From an uncultured Acidimicrobiales bacterium (GTDB lineage: Bacteria; Actinomycetota; Acidimicrobiia; Acidimicrobiales; SHLQ01): DNA of 46,691 nt. The notes under the pieces are model-generated. The model was not told where the DNA came from, ran no database searches, and saw nothing but the letters and a program-made list of their open reading frames with translations. Shown in pieces: positions 39,519-46,691 of the stretch (position 1 is its first letter; each line of letters opens with the position of its first letter). The translations under genes and the position numbers were made by a program. The stretch lies in the NCBI GenBank assembly GCA_938015295.1, contig CALLQB010000036.1, positions 1 through 46,691 on the forward strand. The letters run 5' to 3'.

Positions 39519-40198
39519 CGATCAACAGCGGACCTTCCCAACCCGAGCCGCCATCGGCATGGGCACTCGCCCAGGAGATGGGCGACTCGCTGGCTGACCC
39601 CACCCTTTTCGATCCTGAGCGGTTTGGGTTGATCGCCGCGATTCGGGAGCTCGTCGCAGCGGCTGTGACCACCGACGCCACGCCCCAGGACCTCGCAACA
39701 CTCAACGCCCGCATCGCACTGGTCACCGACGAACTGCTGGAGTCGCAACGCTCGTCAGCCACGTTGCTCGGCCGACACCGCGATGGCCGGGTAGAGAACC
39801 TCACCCAATCCGGTTCAGGCCGACTCAATCCCCAAGCGCCGTCATTGATTTTCGACCAAGTCAACCCGCCTCACGAAGGTGCCGAACCGGTGTCGGTAGA
39901 GGTTGTCGGCCGCTGCATACTCACGAACGCTCACCTCGGGCCGCCCGGGCGCGCCCACGGCGGAATCGTCGCGACGCTGCTCGATGAGACACTGGGCTTT
40001 GCCACCACCATGGCGGGAGTCTCGGGCATGACCGCCGGCATCACTGTGCGCTACCGCAGCAGCACCCCGCTGCACACGCCGCTGACGGTCACGGCCCGTT
40101 ACACCCATTCGGAAGGTCGCAAACGCTTCGCAACCGGCGAAGTACGTCACGGCGAGGTGGTTGCCGCCGAGGCCGAAGGCATTTTCATCGGTTCGTGA
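39515..40198 (+). CDS. Hotdog-fold thioesterase (PaaI-like)
   Basis: A 227-residue protein whose C-terminal half is a PaaI-type hotdog domain: GPPGRAHGGIVATLLDETLG, with Asp and Glu of the active helix, then TAGITVRYRSSTPLHTPL. The N-terminal 100 residues are helical and unusual for the 130-150-residue family. It should hydrolyse an acyl-CoA. The ATG overlaps the sulfotransferase stop by 4 nt, so it closes the DUF1214-sulfotransferase-thioesterase operon. Confidence 0.9.
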   Translation: MTINSGPSQPEPPSAWALAQEMGDSLADPTLFDPERFGLIAAIRELVAAAVTTDATPQDLATLNARIALVTDELLESQRSSATLLGRHRDGRVENLTQSGSGRLNPQAPSLIFDQVNPPHEGAEPVSVEVVGRCILTNAHLGPPGRAHGGIVATLLDETLGFATTMAGVSGMTAGITVRYRSSTPLHTPLTVTARYTHSEGRKRFATGEVRHGEVVAAEAEGIFIGS

Positions 40199-40232
40199 GA
40201 CACGCTGTCCTCCGGCCGAGCATTCTTGAGAC

Positions 40233-41552
40233 CTAGGCAAGAGCAGATGCGAGATGCACTTCCATCTGTTCGAGATCGATACGATTCAGCAGATTCGAGT
40301 ACGCCATCCACGACGCGAGCGCGCTGACATCTTGCACATGCGGCGGCAGAATTGCAGGCTGATCGATGAGGCCATCGGCCGCCAACGCACCGATCGCTCC
40401 CAGCTCGCGTATCGCCAGCTTGCCGCAGAAGAGCAAAGGAATCCGGTCGATCTTTCCCTGCATCACCGCGAGCCGAACGAAGTCGTACACCTCGAGAAAT
40501 CCTCGGGAGTACGACAGGTCCTTGGTAAACGGCCCACCGGTGGCGGTGCTGCCGCGAAATACCCGCACCGATGACTTCCACGCATCATCGGCGTCGAGTC
40601 CTTCATCGACAAACCATCGGTAGACCTCAAGGAAGGTAGCGCCGTTGTGCGCCATGTCGATTGCCAGCATGCGCCGGGTGACCTTGCGCAGCCGCCCCGG
40701 GGTCGACGACATCGTGGTGATCTCGGTGAAAACCGCCAATCCCTCCTGGGTTGCCGTAGTCGACGGTGTTCCTTTGCCGAGAAACGTACAGGTTTGCTGG
40801 GCCCGGCCGTTGAGGCTCGTCGCCACATGCACCCAGCCCTCATGCACCTCAAGCACCCGCAGATCGCGTTTCGAGAAGGTTGCGTCGTCGCGGATCTTGA
40901 TGTAGTCGCTCCCGGCTGCCGCGTCAGAAATGATGCCGTCGTCGAGCATGACTCTGATCTCGCCCGGCCCGCACAGGTCAGCCATTTTCTCGCCAAGCAT
41001 CTCGACAGCGGCGGCGGCCGAGAACTCGCGCTCTTCGGGCGGCTCCCACACGCCCGAGTCGATGCTGTCGAGGGCCTCCCCCATCAGCCCGCCGAGGCTA
41101 GACAGTGTCGGACCGTCGGGATGAAGCTCGTCGGCCGGTCCGCCGTACAGCTCAGCCGAAATCGCCGAGAACGCCGCAGAGCCTCGAGCTTCGAGCAGAT
41201 CGATCACCCGCAAGTACTCATCGATTCGTCCGGTCATCAGCGACCCAATAGGTGAGTCGCCGAGCTTTCCGGCAGCAAGCAGCCGGAGGCTGCGGAGCTC
41301 TTCGCGCTTGTCGTCAGGGTCAAACCGCAGCGGCCGCCGCTCTGCGTAGTACGCCGGGTCGACCTTCGGCTGCGCTGTGGTTCCGGAGGCAAAGAACTGG
41401 GCTTCGATGTCGTCATCCCACGCCACGGCGTCGAGGATTCGAATCGGCCTCTGCGCCTCAACCAGTCGAGCGGACAACTCGCGAATGTCGTCGGTCACTG
41501 TCACGCTGGGCTGCCGCCACTGTGAGGAGCGTTTCGTTTTCCGGTCATACAC
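40233..41552 (-). CDS. QEGLA-motif (DUF1704) metallopeptidase-like protein
   Basis: A 439-residue protein with the HExxxH-type zinc motif VHEGWVHVAT (His237, Glu238, His242) and the family motif TQEGLAVFTE (Gln269-Ala273). This family was named for a flavohemoglobin-expression phenotype and, in animals, includes tubulin-tyrosine carboxypeptidases (MATCAP). In bacteria the substrate is unknown. It is probably a cytosolic zinc peptidase. An alternative GTG start lies at codon 17. It converges on the thioesterase gene across 34 nt. Confidence 0.92.
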   Translation of the reverse strand: MYDRKTKRSSQWRQPSVTVTDDIRELSARLVEAQRPIRILDAVAWDDDIEAQFFASGTTAQPKVDPAYYAERRPLRFDPDDKREELRSLRLLAAGKLGDSPIGSLMTGRIDEYLRVIDLLEARGSAAFSAISAELYGGPADELHPDGPTLSSLGGLMGEALDSIDSGVWEPPEEREFSAAAAVEMLGEKMADLCGPGEIRVMLDDGIISDAAAGSDYIKIRDDATFSKRDLRVLEVHEGWVHVATSLNGRAQQTCTFLGKGTPSTTATQEGLAVFTEITTMSSTPGRLRKVTRRMLAIDMAHNGATFLEVYRWFVDEGLDADDAWKSSVRVFRGSTATGGPFTKDLSYSRGFLEVYDFVRLAVMQGKIDRIPLLFCGKLAIRELGAIGALAADGLIDQPAILPPHVQDVSALASWMAYSNLLNRIDLEQMEVHLASALA

Positions 41553-41630
41553 CGATGATAAGGGCCGCCACCCTCATCACCGGTGTACTGATGCGAAAGC
41601 ATCTGCCGGAACGAAACTAGTTGCGGTGGG

Positions 41631-44192
41631 TTATGGCAGGGTTACCACACCACAGTCGCCAACGACCTTGAAGCCGTTGATGCGGGCCCGAACCTCATAG
41701 GACTGGTCGCCGGTGAGGTTGGCAGTCGTATCGGTGAACGACACGCCGGTCGCTGACGAGAGGTACTTGCCGTTGCGGGCAATGTTGATGGAGGTCCAAC
41801 CGTTGTCGTCCCAGCTCACGACTGGTTGTCCGCCAACCACAGCCACGCTGCAGCTGACCGTCGGCACAGCGATGTTCGCTCCACACGTTGCCGTGTCGAT
41901 TCGCTGCCCGTTCGAGATCGCCCGCACCTCATAGGTGTGGTCGCCAGGCGCAAGGTTGGTATCGGTAAAGGCGGTGTTGGTACCGACGGTTGAGAACCGG
42001 TTGCCATCGCTGACCACTACATGGTTGCCAGCGTTGATGTCGTTCCACGTCACGTTGATATCGGTGCCGGTTGCGGTTGCGGTACAGACGAGATCGGCGC
42101 GGACGGTACCGAAGACCTCAAGCTCGGCGATCGAAAGAACCGTGCCGGGCACCTGTACTCGAATGTACTGACCGGACACGTTCTGGTTGAACGTCACCGA
42201 CTCGGCCACCGTCGCTGCAGTGAGTTCGACGACGCCGGCCTGGGCCCGAGTCGTTGCCATGTCTGTCGAGGTGAACGGGTTGTTACTGATGAAGATCGAC
42301 ACGTTGTCGAGGCGCTCTGCACAGCAATCGGTGCGGTTCCAGATGGCAAGACCATCGATCTCCGCAGAATTGCCGAAGTTCAACTCAAGCCACGGCTCGA
42401 CCTCAGTCGCCGTGTGGGTGACGCTGTTGCGTGTGTAGTCGCCGTTGGTGTTGCCGTCGATTGCTCGAGCTGCGAAGCCGCTGTAGGCCACAGAGCTTTG
42501 TTTGACAGCGGCCGTGCCGGCGATGTTTGTCGTACCGTTGGCGGTCGCGACAACCGATCCGCAGTACTCGGTCCGAGAGGTCTCATAGCGACGGAAGGTC
42601 AGGCTGAACGCTGTAGTCTGGCCGCCCATGGCGCTCGTGTCGACAACACTGGTTCCGTTGACGTTCTGCAGGAACTTGCCGTTGCGCTTCACGGTGTAGG
42701 TTTCGCCGGCGTCAGCAATGCCACGCCACGTAACCACGGGGTGTCCCGAGCCGTCGAGGCTTACCCGGCAGTCGAGCACGCCAGCGTCTGGGGTGATGTC
42801 AAACAATGCCGAGCGTCCCACGACCTGGTTGTTGATTTTGCCGTTGTCCTGGCCAATCAGAAGACCACGGTCAACGAGAGTCATCGTGAGAATGCCCTTT
42901 GCAGCATTCGAGGTTGGGGCCCACGTGGGGATACCGCGACCCGAGCTGGGGCTGATCGCACCGATCTGCACAGCACGGTACACGTAGCCGGTGTCGACAA
43001 GGTCTGCCTTGAAGGTGCCGTCGCGGGTCGGGTCAGCTGTGTAAGGACCCGTGGTCTTTCCTGGATAGGGCAACGGCGAGGTTGGGCTGACGAGGTACCG
43101 GAAATGGCCACCGAGGTAGATGGCATCAGGGCCGTACTCGACCGCAAAGATCGAGTCGAATACCCGCGAGCTCCAGAGCGGTGTGCGCATCTCAGTGGCA
43201 TCGGTTTTTGCTACCGAGAACTTCACCAGAGCGTCGCAGACGATGCCGGTGTCATGACCGGTATGGCCGACCGCAAAGAACTGACCATCGGGGCTCCAGG
43301 AAACGTCGGTGATTGCAACACCGCGGCTCTGGCAGTTCGTCGAGGAGTACACGTCGGTGTACCAGGGCTGCAACGTGCCGTCGGCGGCGAACATTGCGAT
43401 ACCTGGCTTGGCGATACCGTCGATGGTGTCGTGACGGTGAGCGACGAGTATCTGTGTGCCGCCTGGTTGCAAAGCAACACGGTGTACACCACCGGTGCGG
43501 ACAATGATGCCATTGACGTCGCGGTACGAACGACCAATCGCTTCGCCGAAGTTCACGTTGAACCCAACGGCGAGCTTGCCGGTCTTGCGATCGACCTTTG
43601 CGAGATACTCGCGTGCCTGGCCCTTCACTTTGGTGAAGTTGCCACCCATAACGAGCTCGTCGCCGACAACGGCGACTGACTCGACCTTGGAGTTGGCGCT
43701 CGCCCGGAACCGGCGATCGACTGTCATGTCACGGAGATCGAAGCGGGCGATACGGCCACGGGCTTCGCCAGCAATGTTCTTGAACTTGCCAGCTATATAG
43801 ACATGGTTGCCTTCCGGGTCGTTCTCAAGGTCGCGGACCTCGCCATCGAGTGTTGGGCGGAAGTCGACATCAAACTCGCCCGAGTCGATGTCGTAAGCGT
43901 AGATGTAGGCCTGGTCGATGATCTGTCCACCGGTACCGGTGCGCACCTGCTGGAAGTCGCCACCAACAATGACTCGGCTGCCGATCTGTGTGACGGCGTA
44001 GACACGGCCGTCGAGCACGATTGGCGTATCGGTTCGTACGTCGGTCGGCACGATTGCCTGGGCGCTGTAGCTAACGACGCCAGCGATGACCGCAGCAAGA
44101 ACGATTACGAAACCAAGGATGGTCTTCGTACCGAACTTGCCGGTCGAATCCTCAGATACGGACGTTTGGGGGGATGTGGGGGTTGTAGTCAC
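41631..44192 (-). CDS. Large membrane-anchored surface protein: beta-propeller, discoidin-like and Fn3-like domains
   Basis: An 853-residue protein. The N-terminal tail has about 22 residues, then one hydrophobic helix (about 25-44) that anchors or exports it. Residues about 50-460 contain repeated propeller-like blades (GDFQQVRTGTGGQ, AGKFKNIAGEARGRIARFDL, GGNFTKVKGQ, GGHFRYLV). A discoidin/F5-8C-like domain follows (about 570-700; LELNFGNSAEIDGLAIWNRT, then QYIRVQVPGTVLSIAELEVFG), and two or three short Fn3-like modules end the protein (NGKYLSSATGVSFTDTT). GTG at 44192 is chosen because the preceding frame lacks features. Adhesion or glycan binding is likely. Confidence 0.85.
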   Translation of the reverse strand: MTTTPTSPQTSVSEDSTGKFGTKTILGFVIVLAAVIAGVVSYSAQAIVPTDVRTDTPIVLDGRVYAVTQIGSRVIVGGDFQQVRTGTGGQIIDQAYIYAYDIDSGEFDVDFRPTLDGEVRDLENDPEGNHVYIAGKFKNIAGEARGRIARFDLRDMTVDRRFRASANSKVESVAVVGDELVMGGNFTKVKGQAREYLAKVDRKTGKLAVGFNVNFGEAIGRSYRDVNGIIVRTGGVHRVALQPGGTQILVAHRHDTIDGIAKPGIAMFAADGTLQPWYTDVYSSTNCQSRGVAITDVSWSPDGQFFAVGHTGHDTGIVCDALVKFSVAKTDATEMRTPLWSSRVFDSIFAVEYGPDAIYLGGHFRYLVSPTSPLPYPGKTTGPYTADPTRDGTFKADLVDTGYVYRAVQIGAISPSSGRGIPTWAPTSNAAKGILTMTLVDRGLLIGQDNGKINNQVVGRSALFDITPDAGVLDCRVSLDGSGHPVVTWRGIADAGETYTVKRNGKFLQNVNGTSVVDTSAMGGQTTAFSLTFRRYETSRTEYCGSVVATANGTTNIAGTAAVKQSSVAYSGFAARAIDGNTNGDYTRNSVTHTATEVEPWLELNFGNSAEIDGLAIWNRTDCCAERLDNVSIFISNNPFTSTDMATTRAQAGVVELTAATVAESVTFNQNVSGQYIRVQVPGTVLSIAELEVFGTVRADLVCTATATGTDINVTWNDINAGNHVVVSDGNRFSTVGTNTAFTDTNLAPGDHTYEVRAISNGQRIDTATCGANIAVPTVSCSVAVVGGQPVVSWDDNGWTSINIARNGKYLSSATGVSFTDTTANLTGDQSYEVRARINGFKVVGDCGVVTLP

Positions 44193-44404
44193 GCACCCAA
44201 AGGTACGAGCCGGCCGCACGCCGAATCCTGAGGAAAACGGCTCATTCGCCGGCGACATTTGCCACATCGACGCACCGGCGTCGGCTCGTAATCCCATTCT
44301 TGGGTCAGATGACTCATGCGCTTTGGTGGATCACGTCCTACAACTGGTAACTGGCGACTCGGCTCCACCCGGATCCGAGTAGACGTGCGAAAGACCCCCT
44401 TCCG

Positions 44405-44884
44405 ATGTTTCAACTACTTGTGCTTGGCGCCGTTGGCACCCTCGCTTGTCTGGTCTTCGTTCTGTTACGCCGCTCAGAAGACCGTGGGCACCTGCTCGCT
44501 GACACTGTTGGCGCCGACGACTTTCACGTTGTGACCGGCCTTCGCTACCTTGGCGGGCACCCCGATGCCCTCGACGCCGTTGCTCGCGTCAATCTCGCAG
44601 TCGGCCACGAGCTAGCCGCTGTCGTACGGTCCGGCACGCACCTCGTTTCGGTACCACGCTCCGACGTCGCTTCACTTTCGGTTCGCGCTGCGACGGACCA
44701 CGTCAGCCCCGAGAGTGTTATCGATCTTCGCGACGACCACGACCGCAGTATTGTCGTCAGTCTGCTGCTTGAAGATGGACTTTCGCTTGATTTCGAACGA
44801 CCCGACAGTCTGCTGAGCACGATGCTGGCCGAGACTGCCGAGCTTCGCAGCGCACTGCTTCAACCGGCTACGTCGCCGTCGTAG
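44405..44884 (+). CDS. Small membrane-anchored protein of unknown function
   Basis: A 159-residue protein with one N-terminal hydrophobic helix (FQLLVLGAVGTLACLVFVLL, residues 2-21) followed by Arg-Arg, giving a signal anchor. The rest is an acidic alpha/beta domain (DDFHVVTGLRYLGGHPDAL and DHVSPESVIDLRDDHDRSIVVSLLLEDG). No catalytic motif is recognised. Its stop lies 17 nt inside the convergent NTF2-like gene. The 212 nt before it, shared with the divergent surface-protein gene, hold only promoter space. Confidence 0.72.
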   Translation: MFQLLVLGAVGTLACLVFVLLRRSEDRGHLLADTVGADDFHVVTGLRYLGGHPDALDAVARVNLAVGHELAAVVRSGTHLVSVPRSDVASLSVRAATDHVSPESVIDLRDDHDRSIVVSLLLEDGLSLDFERPDSLLSTMLAETAELRSALLQPATSPS

Positions 44885-45431
44885 CATCTTCGTCGGCTAG
44901 CGGAGCGTAGATCGCGTCTTGCTTGGACCGCTGACCCATCGGAAAGTCTGGACCGAAGGCATAGGTGCTGGGCGAGACCTCGTCCATGCGCGTGTAATCG
45001 AAGACGCAGACCCGGCGCCGAATGCGCCACGACCCATCGCGTAGCGCAAAGTCATCGACGTATCGCAGGTAGACCGCAAAGTCTCGGGCGGGTCGGCCTG
45101 TCCGGCCGCTTGCGCGAAGGCGATGGTGAGCGATGCAGTACGCCTCGGACCGCGCGAGGTGAGGCCGTTGCGGGTCGATCTCGATCAGGATGTTGCCGAG
45201 AAAGTGCACGGTTCGCTCGAACCGAGGAAGCTGCGCCTGACAATGCGCGATGAAGCCGTCGACATCGCCTTCGTATTCGCCATGGCTGTCGGTTGCATCA
45301 GGGTGGTAGCACGAGCGCACAAGGTCGAAGTCGTATCTGTCGATGCCTCGACAGTACTGGTAGAGGACATCTCGTATTTCGCACTGGTCGGCAATACGGG
45401 CCAGTCGTTGCTCAAGGTCGGTCTTCGGCAT
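44868..45431 (-). CDS. SnoaL/NTF2-like protein
   Basis: A 187-residue NTF2-fold protein of the SnoaL_4 type. The start is LARIADQCEIRDVLYQYCRGIDRYDFDLVRS-like in pattern, and the C-terminal strands are RYVDDFALRDGSWRIRRRVCVFDY. Members are ring-hydroxylating-dioxygenase small-subunit-like hydratases or isomerases acting on aromatic and polyketide intermediates. The start at 45431 is set by similarity. The gene is divergent from the MDR reductase at 45516 across 84 nt. Confidence 0.9.
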   Translation of the reverse strand: MPKTDLEQRLARIADQCEIRDVLYQYCRGIDRYDFDLVRSCYHPDATDSHGEYEGDVDGFIAHCQAQLPRFERTVHFLGNILIEIDPQRPHLARSEAYCIAHHRLRASGRTGRPARDFAVYLRYVDDFALRDGSWRIRRRVCVFDYTRMDEVSPSTYAFGPDFPMGQRSKQDAIYAPLADEDATTAT

Positions 45432-45515
45432 ACTCCAGATTGCCACCAATGGGCCGTGGCGTCCTATGACGCCATCGATTCGGACCGATTGGCGCCCGCG
45501 TGAAACCATGCAGCT

Positions 45516-46529
45516 ATGACCACCATCAACCATCGTGTAACCCTCGCCAGGCGCCCCACTGGCGAAGCAACAGCAGACTGCTTCGCGCTTGAGAGCGAGC
45601 AACTGGCAAAGCTCGAAGCCGGGCAGGTACGGGTGAAGGTCGAGTACATCTCGATCGATGCTGCGCTTCGCACCATGCTCTACGGCGAGGGGTATCACCG
45701 GCAGTTCGGCGTCGGCGACACGATTGGCTCAACCGGCGTGGGTCGCGTGATCGATTCGGCGTCGCCGGAGTGGGAGGTTGGCCAGGCGGTGCGGGGCAGG
45801 TTGGGTGCCCAGACCTTCGCAACCGTTGGACCCAAAGACATCGCTGCGGTCGATGAGAATCTCGGTCCACTTAGTGCTCACCTCGGCGCATTAGGCGGCA
45901 CGACCGGCCTCACCGCGTGGATCGGTGTTCGCAACATTGGCAAGCCGCTGCCGGGCGAAACGTTTGTCGTGTCCGGAGCTGCAGGCGGTGTCGGCTCAAT
46001 CGCCGGACAGATTGCCAAGATCGACGGCGCCCGCGTCATCGGCATTGCGGGTGGACCAGAAAAAGCAACCTTTTTGGTCGATACGCTCGGCTTCGACGAG
46101 GCCATCGATTACAAACACGAAGATGTTGGCGAGCGACTCCGCGAGTTGGCTCCTGACGGCTTGAACGTGTTCTTCGACAACGTCGGCGGCGACATCCTCG
46201 ACGCGGCTCTCGACAACATTGCGTTGCGTGCACGGGTTGTCATTTGTGGGGCGATCTCGCAGTACGACGACATGTCTGCGGTGACCGGTCCGTCGATGTA
46301 TCTGCGCCTCGCCGAGCGGCAATCCCGAATGGAGGGATTCGCGCTGTTCCATTTTAAGGAGAGCTACGCGCAAGCAACCGCTGAGCTAGCGGGATGGCTT
46401 GCCGATGGCTCGCTTGTCTCACCTGAGGACATCATGGAAGGCCTCGAAAGGTTTCCCGAGGCGCTCGAGTTCATGTTCTCGGGTGGCAATGTCGGCAAAC
46501 TCATGGTGCACGCCACACCACCCGCCTAG
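45516..46529 (+). CDS. Zinc-independent MDR reductase (CurA/prostaglandin-reductase-like)
   Basis: A 337-residue NADPH-dependent MDR of the leukotriene-B4/curcumin reductase (YncB/CurA) group. Signatures: LGGTTGLTAWIGVRNIGKP, the cofactor loop SGAAGGVGSIAGQIAK, FDNVGGDILDAAL and ICGAISQYDD. Zinc ligands are absent (YISIDAALRTML). It should reduce the double bond of an alpha,beta-unsaturated ketone or aldehyde. It stands alone on the plus strand. Confidence 0.93.
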   Translation: MTTINHRVTLARRPTGEATADCFALESEQLAKLEAGQVRVKVEYISIDAALRTMLYGEGYHRQFGVGDTIGSTGVGRVIDSASPEWEVGQAVRGRLGAQTFATVGPKDIAAVDENLGPLSAHLGALGGTTGLTAWIGVRNIGKPLPGETFVVSGAAGGVGSIAGQIAKIDGARVIGIAGGPEKATFLVDTLGFDEAIDYKHEDVGERLRELAPDGLNVFFDNVGGDILDAALDNIALRARVVICGAISQYDDMSAVTGPSMYLRLAERQSRMEGFALFHFKESYAQATAELAGWLADGSLVSPEDIMEGLERFPEALEFMFSGGNVGKLMVHATPPA

Positions 46530-46611
46530 GACCAGCCTGCGAAACGACCAAACTAAGAACGCGGGGTCTGGGTTGGTTCAAGTGCTGACGGCTTCACTTG
46601 GGGTTGTGGGT

Positions 46612-46677
46612 TCCACTGGTTGGTTTGCGATACGGGCATAAGTTGTCCGTTGTTCACACACAACGCCAACCAGTGGA
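46612..46677 (+). repeat. Nested inverted repeats before the right-edge gene
   Basis: TCCACTGGTTGG (46612-46623) pairs perfectly with CCAACCAGTGGA (46666-46677). Inside is a second hairpin, CGTTGT (46648-46653) with ACAACG (46660-46665), directly abutting the outer right arm. The right arm overlaps GGAG at 46675-46678, the ribosome-binding site of the ATG at 46687. This may be a translation-controlling leader or the end of an insertion element. Confidence 0.6.
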
Positions 46678-46686
46678 GTTTCCAGC

Positions 46687-46691
46687 ATGCC
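46687..46691 (+). CDS. Start of a gene cut by the window edge
   Basis: ATG at 46687 follows GGAG by 8 nt; only five bases are inside the window, so nothing can be said about the product. The structured leader suggests regulated translation or a transposase gene. Confidence 0.35.

Noticed and set aside
41590..41603. Small hairpin GATGC-GAAA-GCATC between the QEGLA and surface-protein genes
   Set aside because: Only five base pairs and no T-run; too weak to call a terminator or structured RNA.
1..46691. tRNA, rRNA, riboswitches, prophage or conjugative genes
   Set aside because: No cloverleaf, rRNA block, riboswitch core, integrase or conjugation gene could be recognised by eye; a covariance-model search would be decisive.

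Overview
The window (GC-rich, roughly 60% by eye, no rRNA or tRNA seen) reads as chromosomal DNA of an actinomycete, most likely a marine-type Acidimicrobiia relative. The pointers are a mycothiol-dependent maleylpyruvate-isomerase-fold protein, an LLM (possibly F420) oxidoreductase, several CYP125-like P450s with 3Fe-4S ferredoxins, many acyl-CoA dehydrogenases and SDRs, start codons that look leaderless, and frequent ATGA and taGTG gene junctions. The content is almost entirely accessory catabolism. About 48 protein genes can be supported and no gene-free stretch exceeds 300 bases.

Left part, 1-8930, minus strand. A GntR/FCD regulator leads an acyl-CoA dehydrogenase, a zinc alcohol dehydrogenase and a glutamine-synthetase-like enzyme cut by the window edge. 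Upstream of it lies a second minus-strand operon: SDR, MarR regulator, TTC38-like TPR protein, an acyl-CoA-dehydrogenase-fold enzyme without its catalytic glutamates, and a P450.

Core, 8930-19744. The SDR-MarR operon is divergent from a plus-strand operon: acetoacetate-decarboxylase fold, P450, LigB extradiol dioxygenase, class I amidotransferase, glutamine-synthetase-like ligase, LLM oxidoreductase. Next comes a minus-strand operon (alpha/beta hydrolase, acyl-CoA-dehydrogenase-like flavoprotein, NicX-like dihydroxypyridine dioxygenase), divergent from a phytanoyl-CoA-dioxygenase-like enzyme plus a gamma-glutamyl hydrolase. Both divergent regions carry the same operator, CGTTTG-N4-CAAACG, exactly 13 nt before the start codon of the first gene of one operon and inside a predicted 17-nt -35/-10 spacer. 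My reading is a single regulon, probably under the local MarR protein, for breakdown of an aromatic amine or N-heterocycle: gamma-glutamyl capping of the amine, P450 and flavin hydroxylation, hydrolytic uncapping, then ring cleavage by LigB-type and NicX-type enzymes. The individual folds are well supported; the pathway is inference.

Middle, 19884-30124. An AMP-dependent acyl-CoA ligase with a DinB/MDMPI-like enzyme, two more PhyH-type oxygenases, a ferredoxin, an MDR reductase with a secreted esterase, an AlkB-like dioxygenase, a ferredoxin-P450-SDR operon, and a small PH-like protein.

Right part, 30130-46691. Two enoyl-CoA hydratases, an OpgC-like membrane protein, an aldehyde dehydrogenase, a small-gene run (VOC, nitroreductase, DUF1330, cupin), a DUF1214-sulfotransferase-thioesterase operon with a low-complexity repeat, a QEGLA-type metallopeptidase-like protein, a large surface protein (propeller plus discoidin-like domain), a membrane-anchored protein, an NTF2-like protein, a zinc-free MDR reductase, and the inverted-repeat leader of a gene that begins at the right edge. 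Two palindromic, REP-like repeats lie at 22180-22224 and 36847-36903.
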